From the NCBI GenBank assembly GCA_022827625.1, contig JAJEIE010000025.1, forward strand, positions 62,001 to 126,000: a stretch of DNA of 64,000 nucleotides. Direction: 5' to 3'. Source of the DNA: Candidatus Poribacteria bacterium. Lineage in GTDB: Bacteria > Poribacteria > WGA-4E > WGA-3G. How positions within the stretch are numbered: the first letter of the stretch is position 1; every line of letters starts with the position of its first letter. This document shows positions 27,301 to 35,988 of the stretch, piece by piece. The notes below the pieces were generated by a model. It did no database searches and was not told the DNA's origin. It saw only the letters and a list, made by a program, of their open reading frames with translations. A program made the translations under genes and the position numbers.

Positions 27301-27332
27301 TTTCATAAATGAAATTCGTTTCATTTATGAAA
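27301..27332. promoter_or_regulatory. Paired palindromic sites, candidate enhancer for sigma54 activator
   Basis: TTTCATAAATGAAA (27301-27314) and its exact reverse complement TTTCATTTATGAAA (27319-27332) are separated by TTCG. Each arm is itself nearly palindromic, so this is two adjacent dimer sites 18 bp apart centre to centre. They lie about 190-225 bp upstream of the sigma54 promoter, a usual enhancer distance. Confidence 0.65.
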
Positions 27333-27371
27333 TAAGCCTTCATTTTTTAACACTTACGCACTCCGCTGGTA

Positions 27372-27392
27372 GGTGTGGTTTGTAACCGCACC
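27372..27392. repeat. Inverted repeat in the sigma54 intergenic region
   Basis: GGTGTGGTT at 27372-27380 and AACCGCACC at 27384-27392 form 9-bp arms with one mismatch around TGT. It may be a dispersed hairpin element or a binding site; I cannot decide. Confidence 0.5.
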
Positions 27393-27434
27393 GGGCCCGT
27401 GATAGTAACCCTTTATACTGTCCGAAGATAGGCG

Positions 27435-27473
27435 TTTCAATTTTGAAATACGTAGGCAAAATCTGAAATTTCA
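27435..27473. promoter_or_regulatory. Further TTTCA/TGAAA palindromes near sigma54 promoter
   Basis: TTTCAATTTTGAAA at 27435-27448 resembles the two sites at 27301, and TGAAATTTCA at 27464-27473 is a perfect 10-bp palindrome of the same half-site. They are about 50-90 bp upstream of the sigma54 -24 box and could bind the same activator. Confidence 0.5.
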
Positions 27474-27524
27474 TTTTAGCCCGTAAAACGCTGATATATC
27501 TCAATTGGACAGATGCTGAACATT

Positions 27525-27540
27525 TGGCATGAAATTTGCA
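27525..27540 (+). promoter_or_regulatory. Sigma54 (-24/-12) promoter
   Basis: TGGCATGAAATTTGCA fits the RpoN consensus TGGCAyr-N4-TTGCw. The invariant GG (27526-27527) and GC (27538-27539) are separated by exactly 10 bp. The start site would be near 27551, 47 nt before the ATG of the M24-fold gene. It lies across the intergenic region from the sigma54 activator. Confidence 0.85.
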
Positions 27541-27597
27541 ATACTATGCTTTAATACGACCAGAGCAAGGTAACTATCCTAACAGGAGGAAATTACG

Positions 27598-28716
27598 ATG
27601 GTAAATAGAAAGAGGATTCAGAAAGCGCAGGACAGGATGAAGCAGCAAGGGATTGATGCCTATCTCATTCTGACGCACGACGATTATATCTACTTTTTCG
27701 GAGAGGATCGGTATCAACCGCGCGCCATTATCCCCGCACACGGGGTGCCAATTGTTGTCACTTTTGCTGGAGAAGAGGCAGAGGTTAAAGAATCATTGGG
27801 GGTCGAAGATGTCCGGATTTTCGGCTCTGTCGGTCAACAGATTAAGGACGTTGTTCAGGTGATGCGTGGTATGATAGGAGATAAGGAGAAACTCAAAATT
27901 GGGGTCCAGATGTGGTTCGGCACCCCTGCCTTCCTATTGAACATGTTCCAAAGAGCGAATCCGATTGTTGATGTCATGGACATCGCCCCGGTTATGGATG
28001 TCCTCCGTATGGTGAAAGATCACGCCGAGATAGCACTCATGCAGCGTGCCGCAGAAATTGCTGGCATCGGCATGGAGACGGCAGTCAAAACGCTTAGACC
28101 GGGTATAACGGAAAATGAGGTCGCAGCGGAAGTTGAGTACGCTATGCGGAAAGCCGGTGGACATGGTGTTGCAACGCCTGTGTTTGTGAATTCGGGAGTC
28201 CGTTCGGGATGGCTACACGGCACTGCTTCTGACAAAGTTATTGAGACGGGGGACCTGGTCGTGCTGGATTTGGTGCCGCGGTATAAAGGGTATTGCGCAA
28301 ATCTCTGTCGGACATTTGTGATTGGGACACCGACAGCGAAACAGATGGATATGTTCGAGACCTATAAAAGTGCCCAAGCCGCAGGGATCGCAGCGTTGAG
28401 ACCTGGGAGGAAGATGCGAGATATTGACGCAGCGGCAAAGAAAGTTTACACTGAAAACGGTTATGGTGAATTCTACGTCGCGGGGATCAGTCATAGCATC
28501 GGACTTAGTTTTGAGGAGACACCGGCACCAACGATCCATCCCGGTGATTCTGGTATCCAGATTTCTGACGGAATGACGGTGACCATCGGACATCCCGTAC
28601 TTTCTGTTCCGGGAACGGGAGGCGTGCGCTTGGAGGATACTTTCCATATTTCGGGGAGCGTTGCGAAGCCGTTGACGGCTTTCCCTGCCGAATTAGAATT
28701 GCCACTCGGATCGTGA
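27598..28716 (+). CDS. Creatinase/M24-fold hydrolase with altered metal site
   Basis: This 372-residue protein has an N-terminal creatinase-like domain (about 1-135) and a C-terminal pita-bread domain. Of the five M24 metal ligands, D224 (VVLDL), H299 (ISHSIG) and E346 (GVRLEDT) are present. N235 replaces the second Asp (ANLCRTF), and the Glu of the TIEP motif is replaced (TIGHP, about 331-332). It is therefore probably not an ordinary Xaa-Pro aminopeptidase; it may be a creatinase-like C-N hydrolase or another derivative. AGGAGGA precedes the ATG, and it is first in the sigma54-driven unit. Confidence 0.85.
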   Translation: MVNRKRIQKAQDRMKQQGIDAYLILTHDDYIYFFGEDRYQPRAIIPAHGVPIVVTFAGEEAEVKESLGVEDVRIFGSVGQQIKDVVQVMRGMIGDKEKLKIGVQMWFGTPAFLLNMFQRANPIVDVMDIAPVMDVLRMVKDHAEIALMQRAAEIAGIGMETAVKTLRPGITENEVAAEVEYAMRKAGGHGVATPVFVNSGVRSGWLHGTASDKVIETGDLVVLDLVPRYKGYCANLCRTFVIGTPTAKQMDMFETYKSAQAAGIAALRPGRKMRDIDAAAKKVYTENGYGEFYVAGISHSIGLSFEETPAPTIHPGDSGIQISDGMTVTIGHPVLSVPGTGGVRLEDTFHISGSVAKPLTAFPAELELPLGS

Positions 28717-28763
28717 TAGTACCTAAACCACTATAACTCTCAATTTTTCAGGAGGACTCAGAA

Positions 28764-29174
28764 ATGAGCCGTTATCTTGAACACGCCAATATGACCGTGA
28801 ACGACCTTGAAAAAGCGATCGATTTTCTAACAACTGCCTTTCCAGATTTTCGAGTCAGAGGCGGTGGCGATAATGCGAACGGAACGAAATGGTGTCATCT
28901 TGGGACTGACGATTTTTACATTGCATTGTCAGACCGCGAGCATCCCTTCACAGGGGACCGTAAGGGTACCTATGTGAACCATCTCGGTTTTGCTGTTGAT
29001 GACGCTGAAGGTATCAGAGAACGCTTGTTGGCTGCTGGATATAAGGAAGGTTTTAAAGTTGAACCGCATCCTTACCGAAAACGCCTCTATTTCATTGATG
29101 CAGACGGCTTTGAATGGGAGTTCGTCGAATACTTCACGGAGGATCCAGCGAAGCGGAACGATTATTCACAATAA
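28764..29174 (+). CDS. VOC-family (glyoxalase/dioxygenase-fold) protein
   Basis: This 136-residue protein consists of two beta-alpha-beta-beta-beta modules. Possible metal ligands are H7 in YLEHANMTV, H in VNHLGFAVDD and E in EWEFVEYF. VOC proteins include glyoxalase I, epimerases, extradiol dioxygenases and resistance proteins. AGGAGG lies 8 nt before the ATG. It is 47 nt after the M24-fold gene and likely co-transcribed from the sigma54 promoter, so it probably acts on the same substrate series. A strong bidirectional terminator follows. Confidence 0.85.
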   Translation: MSRYLEHANMTVNDLEKAIDFLTTAFPDFRVRGGGDNANGTKWCHLGTDDFYIALSDREHPFTGDRKGTYVNHLGFAVDDAEGIRERLLAAGYKEGFKVEPHPYRKRLYFIDADGFEWEFVEYFTEDPAKRNDYSQ

Positions 29175-29208
29175 AGAGAATCGTTTGGGACACAATGCTT
29201 GCTAAAAC

Positions 29209-29253
29209 AAAACTTGTAGGGTTAAGGCGTAATGCTTGCCCTACAAGTTTTTT
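29209..29253. terminator. Bidirectional rho-independent terminator
   Basis: AAAACTTGTAGGG (29209-29221) pairs perfectly with CCCTACAAGTTTT (29239-29251) and is followed by more T. Read on the other strand it is also followed by a T-run. It lies between the convergent VOC gene and the membrane protein gene, overlapping the last codons of the latter. Confidence 0.85.
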
Positions 29254-30616
29254 GTCTATCTCTTTTTTCCCATGCCATAACGGCAGCTCCGAACACAGCA
29301 AAGCCGAAGAGTGTAAAGGGCATCTGCCAGAGAAGGAAACTCATGTGCGTATGGATATACGAGTGAGCCTTGAAGATGACAAACCATGATAACGGCGCCA
29401 GAATTGAAAACCATGTTGCACAGATTAAGGCGATATAATGGGATCGTCGTTCGGCATTACTACACCGCAACAGCAACACAGACATCAGAATAAAGAAAAC
29501 TATCAAATAATAATAGCGAATTTTGAATAAGAAGTTAGAGAGGAAGGTGTTTGTGAGGGAGATATAGTTGTTAAGATCAAAGAAAACACCGTTCATGTAG
29601 GTGGCGACTACGCTTATCGTACCGGCTTCGAGGCTGGCAGCATATACAGCCGGGTAGTCTCCCACCTCTCCATACGTGCGCTTCCCAAAAGACCAGATTA
29701 CATGCGTAACCCCATCTATGAATCCGCCCTTGGCAGCACCGATCTGGAAACATAACATGATGAGACTGAAAAAAATTGCGACCCCTGATCCGAGCCCGGC
29801 TACAAGCGTCCCCTTCACGCATTGGTGGCGGCTCCACTTGTCAAGGATAGCGTAATAGGCGAACGGCACCAGCATCATCACCAACGTGGTTGTAATGTAC
29901 TCATAACCGTTGATGAAACACTTAATAGAAACCGCAATAAAGATTAGGATGCCAACCCTGATGAACTGACGGTTCGCCGGGACTCTGTGGTGTTTAAGGA
30001 AGTACAGGACGATAACCATCGGCAAGTAGAATGCCCACAGACTCCACCAAAGGTTCTTCCCGAAGACTGTCAACCATTGCGAGAACACCGCTGAACCTAC
30101 AACAAATATCGCGACCCACCCGCCAAACTCATCATAGAACCAACCCATAATTGCAGTCAATGCGATTGCCGAAAGCAGTGCTGTTAGCACATAGAATGAC
30201 CATAATTTGATTTGGGGCGATAGAGGAATGATCTTGTCCAGTAGACTGAAGATAATTCCTTGTCCACCGGGTTGTGACATGTACGGTGAGAATTCAGCAA
30301 AAGCACCTCTGTTGAGATAGGCTGCGTATTGATTGTCAATCTGATTTTCAGATATCCAGTCCTGTTGAATATTCGTCGTAATGCCCGCGCCCGTCAGTCC
30401 CCCTACTGAAAAGATGCCGTCTTGGCGAGATTTGACCATTCTTCCGACAATAAGGCTCTCAGTATCTCGCTGATGCGTGTCAAACCATTCCTGTTCGGCG
30501 ACATGCCATACGTTAAAGAGAAATCCGAAAAATAGGAGACCGATGGATAGAGTCCATAAGGCTATCTTCTTCGCGAGTGCTGATTGACTGAGATGTTTAA
30601 GTTGTAGAATAAGCAT
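29222..30616 (-). CDS. Polytopic membrane protein of unknown function
   Basis: This 464-residue protein starts with a hydrophobic helix (ALWTLSIGLLFFGFLFN), followed by a roughly 130-residue extracytoplasmic loop and then about nine transmembrane helices. The layout resembles GT-C type membrane glycosyltransferases or DUF2029-like proteins. The large first loop (EQEWFDTHQRDTESLIVGRM...) lacks an obvious DD/DE catalytic motif, so I leave it as unknown. It is monocistronic. Confidence 0.7.
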   Translation of the reverse strand: MLILQLKHLSQSALAKKIALWTLSIGLLFFGFLFNVWHVAEQEWFDTHQRDTESLIVGRMVKSRQDGIFSVGGLTGAGITTNIQQDWISENQIDNQYAAYLNRGAFAEFSPYMSQPGGQGIIFSLLDKIIPLSPQIKLWSFYVLTALLSAIALTAIMGWFYDEFGGWVAIFVVGSAVFSQWLTVFGKNLWWSLWAFYLPMVIVLYFLKHHRVPANRQFIRVGILIFIAVSIKCFINGYEYITTTLVMMLVPFAYYAILDKWSRHQCVKGTLVAGLGSGVAIFFSLIMLCFQIGAAKGGFIDGVTHVIWSFGKRTYGEVGDYPAVYAASLEAGTISVVATYMNGVFFDLNNYISLTNTFLSNFLFKIRYYYLIVFFILMSVLLLRCSNAERRSHYIALICATWFSILAPLSWFVIFKAHSYIHTHMSFLLWQMPFTLFGFAVFGAAVMAWEKRDRQKTCRASITP

Positions 30617-30679
30617 GTCGGTGTGTTCGTCGTTTCCTTATAGTGAATTCCATACTTAATTGGACCTTCCTATCGTACA

Positions 30680-30759
30680 TTGGACGCTCCTACCGTACCG
30701 CAAACTGTTAGTTTGCGTGAATTAGACGCTCCTATTGTACCGCAAACTGTTAGTTTGCG
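30680..30759. repeat. Tandem repeats carrying short CGCAAACT palindromes
   Basis: Two roughly 42-bp tandem units each contain a GACGCTCCTA box and the 20-bp palindrome CCGCAAACTGTTAGTTTGCG (30698-30717, 30740-30759). A third partial unit (GGACCTTCCTATCGTAC) begins at 30662. The palindrome is the short form of the long elements at 37919, 50185 and 62166, in which about 145-165 bp are inserted at its centre. Confidence 0.8.
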
Positions 30760-30763
30760 TGCC

Positions 30764-30795
30764 AAGTGTTCACATATTTTTCGGCTTTACTATAT
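30764..30795. repeat. 32-bp dispersed repeat, copy 1
   Basis: The segment beginning AAGTGTTCACATATTTT and ending CTTTACTATAT is repeated with two or three differences at 50397-50428. In both places it follows a CGCAAACT palindrome, with the 50397 copy displaced by a short extra sequence. Confidence 0.7.
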
Positions 30796-30983
30796 CTAAT
30801 ATGCGGGTTATGTTATCACGATTCTTTCGTTTTTAGCAATCTTTTTGGTGTGGAAATAGCTATCAGCCATCGGTTTTCAGCGATCAGTAGCCTTTCATGA
30901 AAATTTACTGACGATCGACCTCCGATGTATGTTATAATCTGGGGCAATTACATTAAGGTTTAAAATCTCTAAATAGGCGAAAA

Positions 30984-32990
30984 ATGGACAAAAATAGGGG
31001 CATGGCATACCATCAAGCCAGTAACGAGGGTAACGTGTCAGCAGCACAAACCCCATATCAAACCCTATGGTCAAAAAGGGCGTTGGTTATCGGCATCGCC
31101 TTGGCGGTCTTAGAGTGTTTGATTGCGCCCTATAACGATTTTGTCATTCGTAACACCTTTCTGGCGGGTGGTCATTTTCCGCTTGCCCCGTTTTTTGTCT
31201 TGACGACCTTGGCGTTGGTTGTTAATTCCGTTCTAAGACTCCTGCATCCGAAACTTGCACTCTCCGCTCAAGAACTCATCGTTATCTGGTGCATCATGAT
31301 TGCCGTCGCCGGTATCCCCTCATCCGGCATGATGCGGGATGCGTTGTCTACTTTCGCGGCTTATCACTATTTCGCCACACCCGAGAACGAATGGAGATCG
31401 CTTTTCTTTCAATATATCCCCGAATGGCGTGTCGTGCGAGATGAGACCGCGATTGTCTCTTTCTACGAAGGCTTATCCGTCGGCGAGCAGATCCCTTGGG
31501 GTGCGTGGCTGAAACCCCTCTCCGTATGGGCGTTGTACGTTTTAACCGCCTATTTCGTTATGGTCTGCCTCGCTGTGGTACTCCGAAAACAGTGGATCGA
31601 ATATGAGAAATGCACATTTCCACTCGTTCAACTGCCCGTAGAGATCTCCGTGCATCAATCAGGTATTGTCAATTCATTTTTCAAAAATAGGAAGATGTGG
31701 GTCGGTTTCGCGATACCAGCGTTTATTCACACCCTGAACGGGCTGCATGCGTATTTCCCTACACTCCCAAATATCCCCATCCGATTTTGGCTCGACCCGT
31801 TTCTCGTCGGTAGACCGCTCAACGCCTTGAGACCTTTTCAGATTGTAGTCTTGATGTCGATGGTCGGATTTAGCTATCTTCTCACACTTGAGGTCGCCTT
31901 TAGTCTCTGGTTTTTCTTTCTATTTTTCAAACTACAATGTCTCATCGGCAGCATGCTCGGCTTCTTCATAACCAAGGGTCCTGGTGTAAAATGGACGGCG
32001 TATTCGTTCAGTGCAGCGCAGGAAGCAGGCGCGTGTCTGACGCTTGGGGCTTGGGCACTCTTCAAAGCCAGAGCGCACATCAAGCACCTATTTTTAGGAG
32101 GCTTCGGACGCGGTACCCACCCATCTGACGCTCAGAACGAACCGATGCCCGCCGGGTTGACAGTTTTTGGGTTGCTCGGCGGTTTATCCCTCTTGATATA
32201 CCTCAGTGTCTTGATGGGAATGTCGCTCGGATTTGCGGTGCTCTTTGTGGTCTTTTCGGTGGGCGTGTTCGTTGCCTTAACATGGCAGATTATCAACGGT
32301 GGTATCCCTTTTATCAATCCTTCATTTTCACCCCAAAGTTTCTTCCTCACAACACTTGGAACGGCACGCCTGACACCCGCAACGACAACATGGCTGTTCA
32401 TGCAACCCACCGGCTTAACCTCACACCTGAGAGAGTTTATGATGCCGAATGTGATGAACGGGTTGAAGGCAGCGGATGCAGTCAGAGCCAACCGGCGACG
32501 ACTCCTTACAGCGATGGGAGTGGCGATGGTGCTTGGGTTGTTTGTCTCCTATTATGCCGTGCTGAAAGTCAGCTACCAACACGGCGCACTATTCGTGCAT
32601 ACAGGCGGTAGCGGCGGGGTACGCTGGTTGAGTGCCGTCCTCACCAGTCCTACGGAGGGAACCGACTGGGCAAATACGGGTTGGACGCTTTTCGGGAGCG
32701 CGTTTACGATTGGGTTGATGTGGATACGAAAAGTTTTTGTCTGGTGGCCGATTCATCCGATCGGGTACACAATGTTAAGCTCTTGGGCATCGTTTAAGCT
32801 CTGGTTCTCTATCATGCTCGGTTATTTTCTGAAATATGGGGTCGTAAAATATGGCGGACTCAGAGCATATAGAGAAGCACGCCCCCTGTTTCTTGGATTG
32901 ATTCTCGGTGAGATGACGTGTGCGGGACTCTGGTCGATCGTCGGAATGATAACCGGCGTTCAAACCGGCTATCGCATCTTGTTGGATTGA
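30984..32990 (+). CDS. Large polytopic membrane protein (DUF6785/DUF6784-like)
   Basis: This 668-residue protein has about a dozen transmembrane helices beginning at ALVIGIALAVLECLIAPYND. Conserved-looking blocks include VIWCIMIAVAGIPSSGMM, WIEYEKCTFPLVQLPVEI and FMQPTGLTSHLREFMMPN. It resembles the DUF6785/DUF6784 proteins common in Poribacteria and Planctomycetes and is distantly reminiscent of oligopeptide-type transporters. That link is from memory of the family, not from a search. A downstream GH32-like hydrolase starts 50 nt later on the same strand, suggesting uptake plus breakdown of a carbohydrate. Confidence 0.72.
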   Translation: MDKNRGMAYHQASNEGNVSAAQTPYQTLWSKRALVIGIALAVLECLIAPYNDFVIRNTFLAGGHFPLAPFFVLTTLALVVNSVLRLLHPKLALSAQELIVIWCIMIAVAGIPSSGMMRDALSTFAAYHYFATPENEWRSLFFQYIPEWRVVRDETAIVSFYEGLSVGEQIPWGAWLKPLSVWALYVLTAYFVMVCLAVVLRKQWIEYEKCTFPLVQLPVEISVHQSGIVNSFFKNRKMWVGFAIPAFIHTLNGLHAYFPTLPNIPIRFWLDPFLVGRPLNALRPFQIVVLMSMVGFSYLLTLEVAFSLWFFFLFFKLQCLIGSMLGFFITKGPGVKWTAYSFSAAQEAGACLTLGAWALFKARAHIKHLFLGGFGRGTHPSDAQNEPMPAGLTVFGLLGGLSLLIYLSVLMGMSLGFAVLFVVFSVGVFVALTWQIINGGIPFINPSFSPQSFFLTTLGTARLTPATTTWLFMQPTGLTSHLREFMMPNVMNGLKAADAVRANRRRLLTAMGVAMVLGLFVSYYAVLKVSYQHGALFVHTGGSGGVRWLSAVLTSPTEGTDWANTGWTLFGSAFTIGLMWIRKVFVWWPIHPIGYTMLSSWASFKLWFSIMLGYFLKYGVVKYGGLRAYREARPLFLGLILGEMTCAGLWSIVGMITGVQTGYRILLD

Positions 32991-33040
32991 GATATGAAAG
33001 GTTCGTAGACGTGTGGAAATCACACAAAGGAAGGTGAGTT

Positions 33041-34531
33041 ATGCGGAATCATGACGATTTTTTAATGGAGTCGTATCAGTTTAGGGAAAAGATGGTCGCC
33101 GATAAATTTCGACCGAAATATCACTTCTTACCACCATACGGACGCTGGAATGACATCAATGGGGCAATGTTCTTCAAGGGCAGGTATCACCTCGGCTACC
33201 TTCAGAAGATAAGAAACGGACCCAATGAGAGAGACTTTTCCAGTTGGCAACATATTTCGAGTCGGGATCTGCTGCATTGGCAATATCGCACAGCCTACCT
33301 CGACGAGCCGCTTGAAGGAAAAAAAGGCGACTATTTCAACAGCGGCGACATTATGGAAGGAATGGAAATTCCGACAATTATCACCAATATGCCCAGAAGG
33401 GGGATCTGTATCTACCAATGCCACGATGCCAATCTCTCACACTGGACACCGTTGGCAGAAAACCCAGTAATCCCAATCGATACCGACCAATTCCCCGAAT
33501 GTGTGATTTTTGATCCGAGCGGCTGGAAAGAGGGAGACACTTACTACGCTTTAATCGGAAATAAAAACCATCGTCCCGGCTACGAGGGCGATTCGACGAG
33601 CCTGTTTAAGTCGGAAGATCTCAAGCGATGGAATTACATCGGTCCCTTCTATAAATCCTCGCGCCAGTGGACAGCGGAAATTGAAGATTGCGCCTGCTCC
33701 GACTTCTTCCGTTTCGGCGAGAAATACATGCTCCTGATGCACACGCATTTCCCCTTCAACAAGTGCCAGTATTACATTGGACACTACGAAAGTGAGACCT
33801 TCTATCCCGAAGCTAACGGACAACTTAGCCATCTCGGCAGTATGCTCTCCGGTCCCGAAACCCTCATCGACGATAAAGGTAGACGACTCTTTTGGGGGTG
33901 GATCGCCGATGCCCACGATGCAGATAGACACGGTTGGCAGAGCATTATGACGCTCCCTTGGCACCTGAAGCCGACTTCGGACAACCGCTTAAACATTGAA
34001 CCGGTTCCAGAATTACAATCCTTGAGATATAATGAATGCCAAGTCGAAGACCTGTTTTTAGAAGCCGGGCAGGAGATCACCGTTGAAGGGCTTGCTTCGG
34101 ACTGTATGGAATTGAAACTGACGATAGAACCACATGCGGCGCAACGATTCGGGTTGAAACTGTTCTGTTCACCAGATCTTGAGGAGGAAACGGTGATTTG
34201 CTACGATGTGGGGCAGCAAGCCTTTATTGTCGATTTTGAAAAAGCGAGTAACGACTGGACGCTTTCATATCGTTGTGGACGTGAAGTGCTGAAACCCGGC
34301 AGGTTCAAGCAAACAGTGCCTTACACCCTGGGAGCCGACCAACCACTCGAACTCGATATTTTCGTTGACAGATCGGTCATTGAAATGTTCGTCAACACTG
34401 AGATGTGCATTGTTCAACGGGTTTATCCGACCCGATCCGACAGCAAACAGGTACGGTTGTTTTGCGAAGATGGGCGAATTGCGGTCAGAAATATCGTCAA
34501 ATGGGAGATGGACGCAACCAATCCTTGGTAG
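33041..34531 (+). CDS. GH32-like glycoside hydrolase
   Basis: This 496-residue protein has a five-bladed propeller followed by a beta-sandwich. The nucleophile Asp lies in GRWNDINGAMFF, equivalent to WMNDPNG; FDPSGW matches the RDP motif. The acid/base region reads EIEDCACSDFFRFG: the residue before CSD is Ala where classical GH32 has Glu (ECPD), so the acid/base may be the Glu three to five residues earlier. The C-terminal DIFVDRSVIEMFV is typical of GH32. The protein has no signal peptide, so it is probably cytoplasmic, acting on fructosides or related sugars imported by the upstream membrane protein. AAGGAAGG precedes the ATG. Confidence 0.84.
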   Translation: MRNHDDFLMESYQFREKMVADKFRPKYHFLPPYGRWNDINGAMFFKGRYHLGYLQKIRNGPNERDFSSWQHISSRDLLHWQYRTAYLDEPLEGKKGDYFNSGDIMEGMEIPTIITNMPRRGICIYQCHDANLSHWTPLAENPVIPIDTDQFPECVIFDPSGWKEGDTYYALIGNKNHRPGYEGDSTSLFKSEDLKRWNYIGPFYKSSRQWTAEIEDCACSDFFRFGEKYMLLMHTHFPFNKCQYYIGHYESETFYPEANGQLSHLGSMLSGPETLIDDKGRRLFWGWIADAHDADRHGWQSIMTLPWHLKPTSDNRLNIEPVPELQSLRYNECQVEDLFLEAGQEITVEGLASDCMELKLTIEPHAAQRFGLKLFCSPDLEEETVICYDVGQQAFIVDFEKASNDWTLSYRCGREVLKPGRFKQTVPYTLGADQPLELDIFVDRSVIEMFVNTEMCIVQRVYPTRSDSKQVRLFCEDGRIAVRNIVKWEMDATNPW

Positions 34532-34538
34532 ATTCTGG

Positions 34539-35963
34539 TTACGAACACCACACATAGGGACCAGGACCTGTCCGGCGAACCATCTCGGTGATCTGTTGAC
34601 GCATCTGGGCGATACGGTTCTGGTGTTCTGGACGATTTGCAACGTTTTGCATCTCGCCCGGATCGGTCTTCAGGTCGTACAATTCATCAATATCAAAGCG
34701 GTTGCGAACATATTTCCAATCTCTATCCAGAATCATCACATGCGCCGCCAACGCTTCGGGTTCATTGGCGTTGTGATAGATGGCATTGAGGCTGGCGATT
34801 TCGGCGAAGATGGGTTGGTGTTCCGGTTCTTGACCGTTCAAAATCGACGCCGCAACGGATCGTCCGTCAATTGGCGTTTCCGGGACCTGACCGGCGAAAT
34901 TCAGTAAAGTCGGCATCAGATCCACACCGGCGAGGGGGGTTGTGACTCGAAAACCTGATGGCAAATGATCCTGCCATGAAAGTAGACACGGCACCCGGAC
35001 CGAACCCTCATACATCAGACACTTCTCAGTATAGCCGTGGTCGCCGAGCAATTCACCGTGATCACTCATAAAAGCGACAACCGTGTTTGTTCCCTCAAGC
35101 GCACGCAGTAGCCTCCCAACTTGCGCATCAATGTGTGTGATTAGGGCATAATAGTAAGTCATCATTCGGCGGAATTCATCGTCAGTGACTGTTGAAGGGA
35201 TGCGAAATTTCCCGCGCTTCTGAAACTCGGGTTTCCCATCAAGCCGATCGCGTAACGAAAGGGATAGCGGCATCTCTTCTTCGCGATAGCGTCCCGGCAG
35301 GTCCGGCGGGACTAAGATGAGCGGGTGTGGGTCTTTGATGCTCGCAAATAGGAAGAACGGGTCATCACTTTGCTGCTGCACAAATTCGAGCGACCGGTCA
35401 ATTGTCCAAGTTGTACGCTGCTGTCGAGGATCTGAGATTGTGCCGAATGCCAAGATATTTCCGTACTGCGTCATTCCTGGGGCACCTGAGCGATAGAGGT
35501 TTTCAACGTCTTCTGTGTCAAAATAATCAAACAACGGGTCTGGATAATCTCCAAGATAGCGATAGGTAGACCAGAAATCTGTAAATCCGTGTTGTGGTCG
35601 ATGGTCGTCTCCCAAATGCCACGGTCCAACAATACCACAACGATAGCCAGCACGTTTCAACACATCTCCGATAGTAGTTTGGTCGTGAGGCAGATAGCCC
35701 CCGAACTCGCCCATCCTTTGGGGTCCATAATTCCGCATCTGCAGGTGGGCATGCGGATAGAGTCCAGTCAACCAACTTGCCCGTGCGGGTGAGCAGACTG
35801 GCGAGGCACAGTAAGCGTTCTCGAAACAGACACCGCTCGCTGCCAACCGATCCAAATGAGGCGTTTGAGCGATTGGACTACCGGCGAATCCGGCGGCGTC
35901 CCATCGCATCTGATCACACATGATGAGGACGATATTGGGTCGAGATGTCCTTGCACTATTCAT
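34539..35963 (-). CDS. Cys-type sulfatase
   Basis: This 474-residue protein starts MNSARTSRPNIVLIMCDQMRWD with the metal-binding Asp. The maturation motif C-S-P-A-R lies in SPVCSPARASWLTGLYP, whose Cys would become formylglycine. VAFMSDHGELLGDHG supplies further calcium/active-site residues. It hydrolyses sulfate esters, and no signal peptide is evident. It is the second gene of a minus-strand pair with the NTF2-like gene and converges with the GH32-like gene with a 7-nt gap. A formylglycine-generating enzyme must be encoded elsewhere. Confidence 0.93.
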   Translation of the reverse strand: MNSARTSRPNIVLIMCDQMRWDAAGFAGSPIAQTPHLDRLAASGVCFENAYCASPVCSPARASWLTGLYPHAHLQMRNYGPQRMGEFGGYLPHDQTTIGDVLKRAGYRCGIVGPWHLGDDHRPQHGFTDFWSTYRYLGDYPDPLFDYFDTEDVENLYRSGAPGMTQYGNILAFGTISDPRQQRTTWTIDRSLEFVQQQSDDPFFLFASIKDPHPLILVPPDLPGRYREEEMPLSLSLRDRLDGKPEFQKRGKFRIPSTVTDDEFRRMMTYYYALITHIDAQVGRLLRALEGTNTVVAFMSDHGELLGDHGYTEKCLMYEGSVRVPCLLSWQDHLPSGFRVTTPLAGVDLMPTLLNFAGQVPETPIDGRSVAASILNGQEPEHQPIFAEIASLNAIYHNANEPEALAAHVMILDRDWKYVRNRFDIDELYDLKTDPGEMQNVANRPEHQNRIAQMRQQITEMVRRTGPGPYVWCS

Positions 35964-35988
35964 CCTTAACTAAACTGTCCTTTGTCTA

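Larger units (their letters stand above)
30617..30983. other. Intergenic region with repeats and promoter elements
   Basis: This 367-bp gap contains the tandem short palindromes at 30680-30759, the direct-repeat segment at 30764-30795, ATCAG/TCGGT repeats at about 30860-30893, and a TATAAT at 30933-30938 with a weak CTGACG 19 bp upstream serving the next gene. No ORF is credible. Confidence 0.6.

Noticed and set aside
30680-30795. CRISPR-like array of short palindromes
   Set aside because: Only two palindromic copies with no variable spacers of regular length and no cas genes; they are members of a dispersed hairpin family.
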